Notes: generated from the sequence alone by a model not told the origin. Positions 1 to 5,827 are shown, counted from the stretch's first letter. The stretch: 5,827 nt of DNA from an uncultured Eubacteriales bacterium (GCA_902782895.1 CACZPA010000092.1:1-5827), one strand, 5' to 3'. A program made the numbers and translations.

Positions 1-1596
1 ACCGTCCTGATCGTCATAAGAACCGTTTTCGATGCTTTCGAGAATGTTCTCGTAGAAGATGCCCCAATTGAATACCGGCATCGCCAGGTTCCAGATCGAG
101 CCGTCCGGATTCGACATAAAGACACCATACCGGCGCGAAGCATGTACCGGAGAAATCATATCCTGCATGGACAGGATGTCCGCGCCGAGTTCTTTCATGC
201 GCTCCGACGGTCTACCTGTCCTGTCTTTCAGCGCCGTATACTCCAGATAAATCTGCGCGCGCGGATTGACAAGCTGCGCTCCCAGCGCAAACGCATTAAT
301 GCTCGCGATCGTCGGAACCGTCGGATAGTCCGTAATATAGCCGATCTTGTCGGAGAGCGTCATCGCTCCCGCGATCGCGCCTGAGATATATTTCGCCTCA
401 TACATTCTGCCGCTGTAAGTCCGTACATGCTGATACGGCAGATTGACCGAACAGTTCAGGAAACGTGTCTCCGGATGCAGGATCGCCGCTTTCACGCTCG
501 GCGTAATGAGCGTCGCGGATGTCGTAAAGATGCAGTCGAAGCCCTGCTGCGCGATCCTGCCGAGCTCTTCACTTCCCTTATCGGGATCGGTGGAAACATT
601 GTCAAAACGTTCTGTGATTACCCGTCCCTGCATGGAATCTTCTACATATTGTCTGCCCAGCTCATGCGCGTAAGCCCAGCTTGCCTTATCCGGAGAATCC
701 GCGTATACAAACGCGGCTTTGATGGTTTTGGGCTGTCCGGAGAAAATCGACGACAGGATACTCTTGTGGACCGGCCTGTCCGGTTTCGTGCTCAGACCGA
801 TCGGGTTATCGTTGGACTCAAATTGTAGCTCCGGCCACAGGATTTCCAGGTTTTCCCGGATCTTCGATTCGGATTCGTCATACAACGTCTTATAGCCGAA
901 AACATTGATATACTTCAGAAAAGCGTCTCCGGTCGTGAGCTTCAGCCTGTCGTTGTCCATCTCCTTGTAGATCTTGCGGAAACCGTAATAATTGGAATGG
1001 AAACGCGTCCTGGCGTCCAGATCCTTCCATGCTTCCTCCGTCTCCAGACCGACCGCGGAGCACAGAGACGCAAAAGACCCTTCCTCCGTAAACCAGACAT
1101 AATTGACATGGCTGATATTAAAGAAATCCAGGAACTCGTAATAAATCCGGACGACCGGATCATCAACCCGCTTGGGCATGACTCTTGTTACACGTCCCGG
1201 GACCGTCTCCGCGTCAAAAAACTTAAGAACGCTGACGCGCTTGTTGCCTTCAACGACATAATAATAATTCAGGAACTCATAAACCTGGATCGGCGTATGG
1301 ATTCCAACCTCCAGATGGCTCTCACAGAGATTGCTCCATTTAGAAGCGAATTCCGTCCCCGGGGGCAGAATCGGCATATAGTTGCTCGCAAAGGAAAGAC
1401 TGCGGGCATGCGCGCTGGTTCCGATTATTTTACCGGCCGGAATATCCATAACACCGAGACTGATCTCGTTCTGGGTATCCAGCCCCTCTTTATCTTCTTC
1501 AAGGACTCTCAGATACGGATTCTCTCCTCTGGCTCTGGCTTCCGCAAAACACTTCTTGCCGGCCTTGAGAGCGTCCGAATAATACTGACTTGCCAC
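1..1596 (-). CDS. Cytosolic BMP-domain protein with ParB-like N-terminal module (3' end cut by window edge)
   Basis: Reading the minus strand from GTG at 1596 gives 532 open codons to base 1, so the C-terminus lies outside the window. The start is chosen because AGGAGG sits 7 nt upstream. The protein begins MASQYYSDALKAGKK, with no signal peptide, lipobox or membrane segment, so it should be cytosolic. Residues about 52-142 resemble the ParB/sulfiredoxin fold: an IPAGKI strand, an R65..F69 segment, then PIQVYEF and YYVVEGNKRVSVLKFF. The GNKR segment (G117-R120) parallels the GERR box of ParB proteins. Residues about 146-280 look helical. From about residue 291 a BMP/Med/PnrA-like fold begins (KAAFVYADSPDKASW, later SGAIAGA and GYITDYPTVPTIASINAF). 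BMP proteins bind nucleosides or similar ligands, usually as exported lipoproteins. From memory, similar proteins in clostridia are annotated as BMP-family ABC substrate-binding proteins. Ligand and function are unknown; a sensor role is inference. It diverges from the Clp gene. Confidence 0.82.
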   Translation of the reverse strand, partial: MASQYYSDALKAGKKCFAEARARGENPYLRVLEEDKEGLDTQNEISLGVMDIPAGKIIGTSAHARSLSFASNYMPILPPGTEFASKWSNLCESHLEVGIHTPIQVYEFLNYYYVVEGNKRVSVLKFFDAETVPGRVTRVMPKRVDDPVVRIYYEFLDFFNISHVNYVWFTEEGSFASLCSAVGLETEEAWKDLDARTRFHSNYYGFRKIYKEMDNDRLKLTTGDAFLKYINVFGYKTLYDESESKIRENLEILWPELQFESNDNPIGLSTKPDRPVHKSILSSIFSGQPKTIKAAFVYADSPDKASWAYAHELGRQYVEDSMQGRVITERFDNVSTDPDKGSEELGRIAQQGFDCIFTTSATLITPSVKAAILHPETRFLNCSVNLPYQHVRTYSGRMYEAKYISGAIAGAMTLSDKIGYITDYPTVPTIASINAFALGAQLVNPRAQIYLEYTALKDRTGRPSERMKELGADILSMQDMISPVHASRRYGVFMSNPDGSIWNLAMPVFNWGIFYENILESIENGSYDDQDG

Positions 1597-1603
1597 TATA
1601 ATT

Positions 1604-1609
1604 CCTCCT
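1604..1609 (-). promoter_or_regulatory. Ribosome binding site of the BMP-domain gene
   Basis: On the minus strand AGGAGG lies exactly 7 nt before GTG at 1596. This consensus match at ideal spacing identifies the GTG as the start, where an ATG-only search would miss it. Confidence 0.85.
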
Positions 1610-1635
1610 CTTTTACTGAGACTCCGGCGAAAGCT

Positions 1636-1664
1636 ATTGTACCATCTTCGGACGGTTTTCGCAA
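1636..1664 (-). promoter_or_regulatory. Promoter of the BMP-domain gene
   Basis: On the minus strand, TTGCGA (1664-1659) is followed by a 17-bp spacer and TACAAT (1641-1636), a good sigma-A type pair. The -10 box is preceded by TGG, an extended -10 element. Transcription should begin near 1629, giving a leader of about 33 nt that contains the ribosome binding site. Confidence 0.75.
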
Positions 1665-1671
1665 CACCGGC

Positions 1672-1700
1672 TTGCATTTTGGCGCGACAGCCATTATAAT
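1672..1700 (+). promoter_or_regulatory. Promoter of the Clp ATPase gene
   Basis: TTGCAT (1672-1677), a 17-bp spacer and a perfect TATAAT (1695-1700) form a strong housekeeping promoter. The expected start at about 1706-1708 leaves a leader of only about 20 nt before ATG 1728, little more than the ribosome binding site. No CtsR heptad pair (GGTCAAA type) and no CIRCE inverted repeat is visible around it, so control by the usual Firmicute heat-shock repressors is not supported by the sequence. Confidence 0.8.
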
Positions 1701-1710
1701 ATCTGATACG

Positions 1711-1716
1711 AAGGAG
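1711..1716 (+). promoter_or_regulatory. Ribosome binding site that decides the Clp ATPase start
   Basis: AAGGAG at 1711-1716 overlaps a possible GTG start (1716) and is only 2 nt from ATG 1719, both too close to be used with it. ATG 1728 lies 11 nt downstream, a little long but workable. That start also puts the first zinc-finger cysteine at residue 3, as in ClpE and McsA N-termini recalled from memory. GTG 1716 or ATG 1719 would add only three or four residues. Confidence 0.65.
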
Positions 1717-1727
1717 TGATGACACAG

Positions 1728-4121
1728 ATGTTATGTCAGCTTTGCCGCAAGAATCCTGCGGTTATCTTCTTAAACCGTCTTGAGGACGGTAAGACTAAGC
1801 GATTTGCGTTGTGCATGTCCTGCGCGCGCAAACAGGGAGTGAATATGAAACAGCTTTTTTCCAGCGCCGGCATGACGGAAGAACAGGCCGAGCAGCTCAA
1901 TAAAGCCCTTTCGGATGCTCTGGAGGGCACTGATCCGCAGGCACTGCAGGAGGGTCTTGGCCCGCTTGCCAATATTCTGCCTCCGGGTATGCTGGAGATG
2001 ATGACCGGCTCTACCCCGACGGGCGGTGAGGACGAGAACGGTGATATGCCGGCCGAGGAAGGCATGCACAATCTTGCCGGTCTGTCCGGGGATGAGGACG
2101 ACAGTCTCATGCCGCAGGGACAGGAGACAGACGAGAGCGGCGACCCGACGGAGAAACGCCGCTGGGAGCGCAAGTATCCTTATCTGTCCAAATTCAGCAC
2201 GAGTATTACCGACGAAGCGCGCCGTGGCGAGACGGATCCGATCGTCGGCCGCGATAACGAGATCGAGCGCGTCATGCAGATCTTAAACCGCCGTACCAAG
2301 AATAATCCCGTACTGCTGGGCGAGCCCGGCGTCGGCAAAACCGCGATTGCGGAAGGTCTCGCACAGCGGATTGCACAGAAAAAGGTTCCTGTCAAGCTTC
2401 TGCACAAGGACGTGCGTCTGCTCGACATGACCGGTCTTGTCGCGGGCACACAGTTCCGCGGCCAGTTTGAAGGCCGTATGAAGGGTATTCTGAACGAGGT
2501 CACCAAGGCAAAAAACATCATTCTGGTCATCGACGAGATCCACAATCTGATCGGCGCCGGCGACGCGCAGAACGCGATGAACGCCGCCAATATTCTGAAG
2601 CCGGCTCTTGCAAAAGGCACGATCCAGATCATCGGTACAACTACGCTCGAAGAATACCGCAAGTATATCGAGAAGGATTCCGCGCTGGAGCGCCGTTTCC
2701 AGCCTGTTATCGTAGATGAACCGTCCCCGGAAGAAACCGTCGAGATTCTGAAGGGTCTGCGTCCCGTCTATGAGGAATACCACAACGTCAGTATTTCAGA
2801 CGCGGTGCTCGAGGAAGCGGTCCGCATGTCCGTCCGCTACATTCACCAGCGCTATCTGCCGGATAAGGCGATCGATCTGATCGATGAAGCTTCTTCCAAG
2901 GTCAATCTGCACAACGAGTTTCTGGTCCAGATCGACGATCTGCAGCGTCAGCTCGAAGCTGTCGAGATGGACAAGGAGATGGCCGCGCAGAAGAATAATT
3001 TCGAAGAAGCAGCCAACTGCCGTGTGGAAGAGCTGCGTCTAACGGACGAGATCAATAAAGCCAAAGCTCTCGGTACACATGTACCGCTGACGGATGAGGA
3101 CGTTGCCGGTGTCGTCGAAGCCTGGACCAAGATCCCGGTGCATCGTCTGACCGCGCAGGAAGCCGATAAGCTCCTGCATCTGGAGGATCAGCTGCACAAG
3201 CGTGTCATCGGCCAGGAAGAAGCCGTGGACGCGGTCTCGAAAGCGATCCGCCGCAGCCGCAGCGGGTTCCGCAAAGAGCGCAAACCGGCCTCGTTTGTTT
3301 TTGCCGGGCCGACCGGCGTCGGCAAGACCGAGCTCGCCAAAGCGCTCGCTGAAGAGATGTTCGGCTCCGAAGACGCGCTGATCCGTGTCGATATGTCCGA
3401 ATACATGGACAGCTTCACCTCTTCCAAGCTGATTGGAGCGCCTCCGGGATACGTTGGATACGATGAAGGCGGTCAGCTCTCCGAGAAAGTCCGCCGCCGT
3501 CCGTATTCTGTTGTCCTGCTCGACGAGATCGAGAAGGCGCATCCCGATATTTTCAATGTTCTGCTGCAGATTCTGGACGACGGACGTCTGACGGACAACC
3601 AGGGACGTGTGGTCAATTTTGAGAACACGATCATCATTATGACCACAAACGCCGGATCCCAGAATTTGACCCGTACACTCGGATTCGGATCCGGTGCGGC
3701 GCAGTCTCTGTCGCAGTCCATCAACGCCGCGCTCAAGACGACCTTCCGTCCGGAATTTCTGAACCGCATCGATGAGATCATTACCTTCGATCCGCTGAAG
3801 CCCGAAGAGATCAGCAAGATCACGGATCTGATGCTGAAGGAAATCGACAAATCTGCAGCCGCTCACAACATGACCGTGCATGTCGACGAAGCCGTCCGGA
3901 AGAATCTATCCGAACGCGGCTACAGTCCGGAATTCGGCGCGCGTCCTCTGCGCCGCCTGATCCAGCGCGATCTGGAGGATCTGATTTCCGAGAAGTATCT
4001 GTCCGGAGAAGTCAAAGACGGCGATCATATCGAAGTTGTACTGTCCGAAGACGGCAAAATTGCTCTCCAGACGGTCCAGATCGGTATTTCCGAGACAGCG
4101 GCAATCGAATCCGACAAATAA
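1728..4121 (+). CDS. clpE: ClpE-type AAA+ Clp protease ATP-binding subunit
   Basis: A complete 797-residue double-ring AAA+ unfoldase, expected in the cytosol to unfold damaged proteins and feed them to ClpP. The N-terminus carries a zinc finger with C3/C6 and C29/C32. Residues about 40-85 look helical, and about 86-140 are acidic and Gly/Pro-rich, a probable flexible linker. D1 has Walker A GEPGVGKT (198-205), a TQFRG pore loop and Walker B with D269/E270. A UVR-type coiled coil spans about 401-443. D2 has Walker A GPTGVGKT (527-534), pore loop GYVG (574-577), Walker B D599/E600 and an arginine region FRPEFLNRID. LGF (651-653) fits the ClpP-docking tripeptide. The C-terminal small domain contains FGARPLRRLIQ. 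All ATPase motifs are intact. The zinc finger instead of double ClpN repeats, plus the UVR segment, point to ClpE rather than ClpC or ClpB. It is longer than B. subtilis ClpE (about 700 residues from memory), mostly through the linker. A clpC-like annotation is the main alternative. Confidence 0.93.
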   Translation: MLCQLCRKNPAVIFLNRLEDGKTKRFALCMSCARKQGVNMKQLFSSAGMTEEQAEQLNKALSDALEGTDPQALQEGLGPLANILPPGMLEMMTGSTPTGGEDENGDMPAEEGMHNLAGLSGDEDDSLMPQGQETDESGDPTEKRRWERKYPYLSKFSTSITDEARRGETDPIVGRDNEIERVMQILNRRTKNNPVLLGEPGVGKTAIAEGLAQRIAQKKVPVKLLHKDVRLLDMTGLVAGTQFRGQFEGRMKGILNEVTKAKNIILVIDEIHNLIGAGDAQNAMNAANILKPALAKGTIQIIGTTTLEEYRKYIEKDSALERRFQPVIVDEPSPEETVEILKGLRPVYEEYHNVSISDAVLEEAVRMSVRYIHQRYLPDKAIDLIDEASSKVNLHNEFLVQIDDLQRQLEAVEMDKEMAAQKNNFEEAANCRVEELRLTDEINKAKALGTHVPLTDEDVAGVVEAWTKIPVHRLTAQEADKLLHLEDQLHKRVIGQEEAVDAVSKAIRRSRSGFRKERKPASFVFAGPTGVGKTELAKALAEEMFGSEDALIRVDMSEYMDSFTSSKLIGAPPGYVGYDEGGQLSEKVRRRPYSVVLLDEIEKAHPDIFNVLLQILDDGRLTDNQGRVVNFENTIIIMTTNAGSQNLTRTLGFGSGAAQSLSQSINAALKTTFRPEFLNRIDEIITFDPLKPEEISKITDLMLKEIDKSAAAHNMTVHVDEAVRKNLSERGYSPEFGARPLRRLIQRDLEDLISEKYLSGEVKDGDHIEVVLSEDGKIALQTVQIGISETAAIESDK

Positions 4122-4147
4122 TTTTTTAAAAAATACGGAATTTTTCC
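4122..4147 (+). promoter_or_regulatory. AT-rich tract upstream of the rpmB promoter, possible UP element
   Basis: Directly after the clpE stop come six T and six A (palindrome 4121-4134), then a further T tract at 4141-4145, ending at the -35 box of the rpmB promoter. A-tracts here are typical of UP elements that bind the RNA polymerase alpha subunit at ribosomal-protein promoters; this role is inference. The only hairpin possible is a 4-bp GGAA/TTCC stem (4137-4147), too weak to call a terminator, so clpE transcripts may run into rpmB. Confidence 0.4.
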
Positions 4148-4176
4148 TTGCTTTTTCCATACTTATCTGTTAAAAT
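4148..4176 (+). promoter_or_regulatory. Promoter of rpmB
   Basis: TTGCTT (4148-4153), a 17-bp spacer and TAAAAT (4171-4176), with TG at 4168-4169 forming an extended -10. The expected start near 4183 gives a leader of about 65 nt. The sharp change from GC-rich coding sequence to AT-rich DNA supports a true promoter here. Confidence 0.75.
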
Positions 4177-4183
4177 AGGCGTG

Positions 4184-4242
4184 TTGCATATTGAGGTCAT
4201 TATTTGGAGCCTTTGCAATAGTCGATTAAAGGAGGTGCACCT
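4184..4242 (+). promoter_or_regulatory. rpmB leader with possible alternative pairings and ribosome binding site
   Basis: The leader can form a hairpin from TTGCA (4184-4188) with TGCAA (4214-4218), with an inner AGGT/GCCT stem (4194-4197 with 4209-4212, one G-U pair). CCTTT (4210-4214) is also perfectly complementary to AAAGG (4228-4232), part of the ribosome binding site AAGGAGGTG (4229-4237). The two pairings exclude each other. The site itself overlaps a perfect 10-nt palindrome, AGGTGCACCT (4233-4242). The binding site is certain. A regulatory switch is only a hypothesis, because the stems are short. Confidence 0.4.
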
Positions 4243-4248
4243 ACAGTT

Positions 4249-4434
4249 ATGGCAAAGTGTGATATTTGTGATAAAGGAGCTCATTTCGGAATTAAGGTCA
4301 GCCATTCTCACAGACGTTCCAACAAGATGTGGAAGGCGAACATCCGCACCGTAAAGGCGATTGTAAACGGTACTCCCAAGACTCTGCATGTTTGCGCGGA
4401 TTGTCTGAAGTCCAACAAGGTCGTGCGTGCATAA
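4249..4434 (+). CDS. rpmB: 50S ribosomal protein bL28, zinc-binding form
   Basis: A complete 61-residue protein, the usual length for bL28, a structural component of the large ribosomal subunit. It begins MAKCDICDKG and has the family core HSHRRSNKMWKANIR. It is strongly basic. Two CxxC pairs, C4/C7 and C49/C52, make it the zinc-ribbon (C+) paralogue; many bacteria also keep a cysteine-free copy induced in zinc starvation, but no second copy is in this window. The ATG is preceded by AAGGAGGTG at a spacing of 11 nt. The gene has its own promoter and leader and ends in front of a strong intrinsic terminator. The ABC-F gene follows 73 bases later on the same strand. Confidence 0.97.
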   Translation: MAKCDICDKGAHFGIKVSHSHRRSNKMWKANIRTVKAIVNGTPKTLHVCADCLKSNKVVRA

Positions 4435-4454
4435 GTTCGTTCCGAGAAGATAAG

Positions 4455-4488
4455 AGGACGTTTCGTTGAGAGACGTCCTTTTTGTTTT
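4455..4488 (+). terminator. Intrinsic terminator after rpmB
   Basis: A 10-bp stem AGGACGTTTC / GAGACGTCCT (4455-4464 with 4470-4479, one G-U pair) closes a GTTGA loop and is followed by TTTTTGTTTT (T tract 4479-4488). This is a classical Rho-independent terminator. It ends only 6 nt before the ribosome binding site of the next gene, so it may also act as an attenuator for that gene. Confidence 0.88.
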
Positions 4489-4494
4489 CTCTGT

Positions 4495-4501
4495 AAGGAG
4501 G
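4495..4501 (+). promoter_or_regulatory. Ribosome binding site of the ABC-F gene
   Basis: AAGGAGG lies 6 nt before ATG 4508 and fixes that start. It follows the T tract of the rpmB terminator almost directly, which leaves no room for a promoter between them. Confidence 0.85.
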
Positions 4502-4507
4502 GATACT

Positions 4508-5827
4508 ATGCTGGAGTGCAATAATCTGTCACTCACGCTTCTGCAGGACGGGAGAACCCTTGTCAAAGACTTCTCTTTTACGCTCCTGCCCGGAGACAAG
4601 GCCGTCATTATCGGCGAAGAGGGAAACGGCAAGTCTACGCTGCTGAAAGCCATCTATGACCCTGCTCTCATTGCGGATTACTGCGAGATCTCCGGTTCTG
4701 TCATAACAAAGGCCAAGCTCGCCTATCTACCGCAGAGTCTGCCGGAATCCGACCTTCACAAGACGGTCAGGGAATACTTTGACGGGATCGATGTCTACCA
4801 TCACCTCTCCGCTTTCCGTCAGGCCGGGATTAATCCGGATCTGACAGAAAGCGACAGAATCCTGCAGTCTTTCTCCGGCGGTGAAAGGATCCGTCTGGAG
4901 GCTGCCCGTCTGCTGGCGCAGGATCCGGACATTCTGCTGCTCGACGAGCCGACCAATGATCTGGATCTGGAGGCACTGGAGTGGATGGAGCGCCTGATCT
5001 CCTCGACCCAGCTTCCCGTTCTCTATATTTCCCATGATGAGACGCTGATCGAGCGGACCGCCAACATGATCCTGCATCTGGAGCTGACCCACAGGAAGCA
5101 GCTCTGCAAGATGACGGTCGCCCGTGTCCCCTACTCTGAATATATCGCGCGCAGAGCGCATGATATGGAGCATCAGGATCAGGTCGCGGCCAAGCAGCGC
5201 GAGGATTACAAGAATCAGATGGAGCGCTACCGCAAGATCCGTGACAAGGTGGATCACCAGCAGCGGACGATCTCCCGGCAGGATCCTTCCGGCGGTCGTC
5301 TGCTTAAGAAAAAGATGCATACCGTCCTGTCCATGGGAGCGCGATTTGAACGGGAAAAGGAGAATTTTACCGAATTCACGGACCCTGAGAAGGCGATTCT
5401 GACCCGGTTCGATCCGTCGATCCGCATTCCGGCAGGCAAAACCGTCCTCGAAACCGTGATCCCCGAACTGACCGCCGGCGGGAAAACCCTTTCCCGGAAT
5501 ATCGTTCTGAACGTACGCGGCCCCGCGCATGTCGGCATCATCGGGCGGAATGGCTCCGGCAAGACGACACTGCTCCGCCGCATCCGGGAAGAACTTGCCG
5601 GACGGCGGGACATTCACGTTTTCTATATGCCGCAGGATTATCAGGAAGTACTGGAATATGACAGGAATCCGATCGATTATCTTGCCGGGCATTACGCGAA
5701 GACAGACGTAACGCGCGCCCGCACTTTTATGGGCAATATGCGGTTCACGCCGGAAGAGATGCTGCAGCCGATCCGGTCGTTAAGCGGCGGACAGAGAGCC
5801 AAGATTCTTTTCCTGGAAGCTGTCCTG
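4508..5827 (+). CDS. ABC-F family ATPase, ribosome-associated (3' end cut by window edge)
   Basis: The reading frame is open for 440 codons to the window edge. Two ABC cassettes are fused without membrane segments, the mark of ABC-F proteins, which bind the ribosomal E site and act on stalled or drug-bound ribosomes. The first cassette has Walker A GEEGNGKST (36-44), signature SFSGGE (121-126), Walker B ILLLDEPTNDLD (142-153) and the SHD switch (175-177). The second has Walker A GRNGSGKTT (346-354) and signature SLSGGQ (424-429); its Walker B lies beyond the edge. The linker between them (about 205-300) is highly charged and probably a helical hairpin, with a basic KKK near its tip (267-269), as expected for the P-site tRNA interaction motif. 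Only 76 residues separate Walker A and signature in the first cassette, so the Arm insertion of EttA-type factors seems absent. The subfamily cannot be named; antibiotic resistance and housekeeping translation roles are both possible. Confidence 0.92.
   Translation, partial: MLECNNLSLTLLQDGRTLVKDFSFTLLPGDKAVIIGEEGNGKSTLLKAIYDPALIADYCEISGSVITKAKLAYLPQSLPESDLHKTVREYFDGIDVYHHLSAFRQAGINPDLTESDRILQSFSGGERIRLEAARLLAQDPDILLLDEPTNDLDLEALEWMERLISSTQLPVLYISHDETLIERTANMILHLELTHRKQLCKMTVARVPYSEYIARRAHDMEHQDQVAAKQREDYKNQMERYRKIRDKVDHQQRTISRQDPSGGRLLKKKMHTVLSMGARFEREKENFTEFTDPEKAILTRFDPSIRIPAGKTVLETVIPELTAGGKTLSRNIVLNVRGPAHVGIIGRNGSGKTTLLRRIREELAGRRDIHVFYMPQDYQEVLEYDRNPIDYLAGHYAKTDVTRARTFMGNMRFTPEEMLQPIRSLSGGQRAKILFLEAVL

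Noticed and set aside
997..1719. 240-codon plus-strand open frame opposite the BMP-domain gene
   Set aside because: It lies antisense to a gene with clear family motifs, a promoter and a ribosome binding site. Its translation has no recognisable domain.
3039..3881. 280-codon minus-strand open frame inside clpE
   Set aside because: It is antisense to the conserved D2 domain of the Clp ATPase. Such long shadows are common in GC-rich genes, and it has no recognisable motif.
4137..4147. GGAA-TTT-TTCC hairpin as a clpE terminator
   Set aside because: A 4-bp stem with a 3-nt loop is too weak, and it lies immediately upstream of the rpmB -35 box.
4194..4208. Possible CtsR-like half site (AGGTCA) in the rpmB leader
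   Set aside because: Only one imperfect half is present with no second heptad at the right spacing, and it lies downstream of the expected transcription start.
4401..4429. TTGTCT inside the end of rpmB as a -35 box for the ABC-F gene
   Set aside because: No -10-like hexamer occurs at a 16-18 bp spacing.
4126..4653. 175-codon minus-strand open frame covering rpmB and the flanking spacers
   Set aside because: It runs through a promoter, a terminator and two real genes on the other strand, so it is almost certainly chance.
4727..5692. 321-codon minus-strand open frame opposite the ABC-F gene
   Set aside because: The plus strand encodes intact Walker and signature motifs across the same bases; the minus frame shows no domain.
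1..5827. tRNA, rRNA, CRISPR array, insertion sequence or prophage attachment site
   Set aside because: Nearly all of the window is accounted for by four coding regions, and the short spacers show no cloverleaf, regularly spaced repeats or terminal inverted repeats.

Overview
The window looks like chromosomal DNA of a Gram-positive anaerobe of the Clostridia, most likely Lachnospiraceae-like with fairly high GC. The reasons are strong AGGAGG-type ribosome binding sites, sigma-A type promoters with 17-bp spacers, a ClpE-type zinc-finger Clp ATPase, a four-cysteine zinc form of ribosomal protein L28, and an ABC-F protein of a type I associate with clostridia. The family placement is inference; no rRNA or other marker is present.

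Layout. Positions 1-1596 (minus) hold a long gene, cut by the left edge, for a protein with no signal peptide. It has a ParB/sulfiredoxin-like N-terminal part and a BMP-type (PF02608-like) ligand-binding domain. It starts with GTG, and its frame stays open to base 1. Positions 1597-1727 are a compact divergent promoter region with two good promoters whose -35 boxes are only 7 bp apart. Positions 1728-4121 (plus) encode a complete ClpE-like AAA+ unfoldase of 797 residues. Positions 4122-4248 are an AT-rich spacer with a strong promoter and a leader for rpmB. Positions 4249-4434 encode ribosomal protein bL28 in full. Positions 4455-4488 form an intrinsic terminator. From 4508 to the right edge runs an ABC-F ATPase gene, cut after 440 codons within its second nucleotide-binding domain.

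How the genes may fit together. The Clp ATPase is expected to unfold proteins for ClpP. bL28 is a structural protein of the large ribosomal subunit, and the ABC-F protein is expected to act at the ribosomal E site, so the right half has a translation theme. No separate promoter is visible for the ABC-F gene; it probably depends on read-through of the terminator after rpmB, or on an unseen promoter. The most unusual item is the left gene: a binding-protein fold normally exported as a lipoprotein, here apparently cytosolic and joined to a ParB-like module, which suggests an intracellular sensor or regulator rather than a transporter component. No mobile element, CRISPR array, tRNA or rRNA was seen, and no intergenic stretch exceeds about 130 bases.
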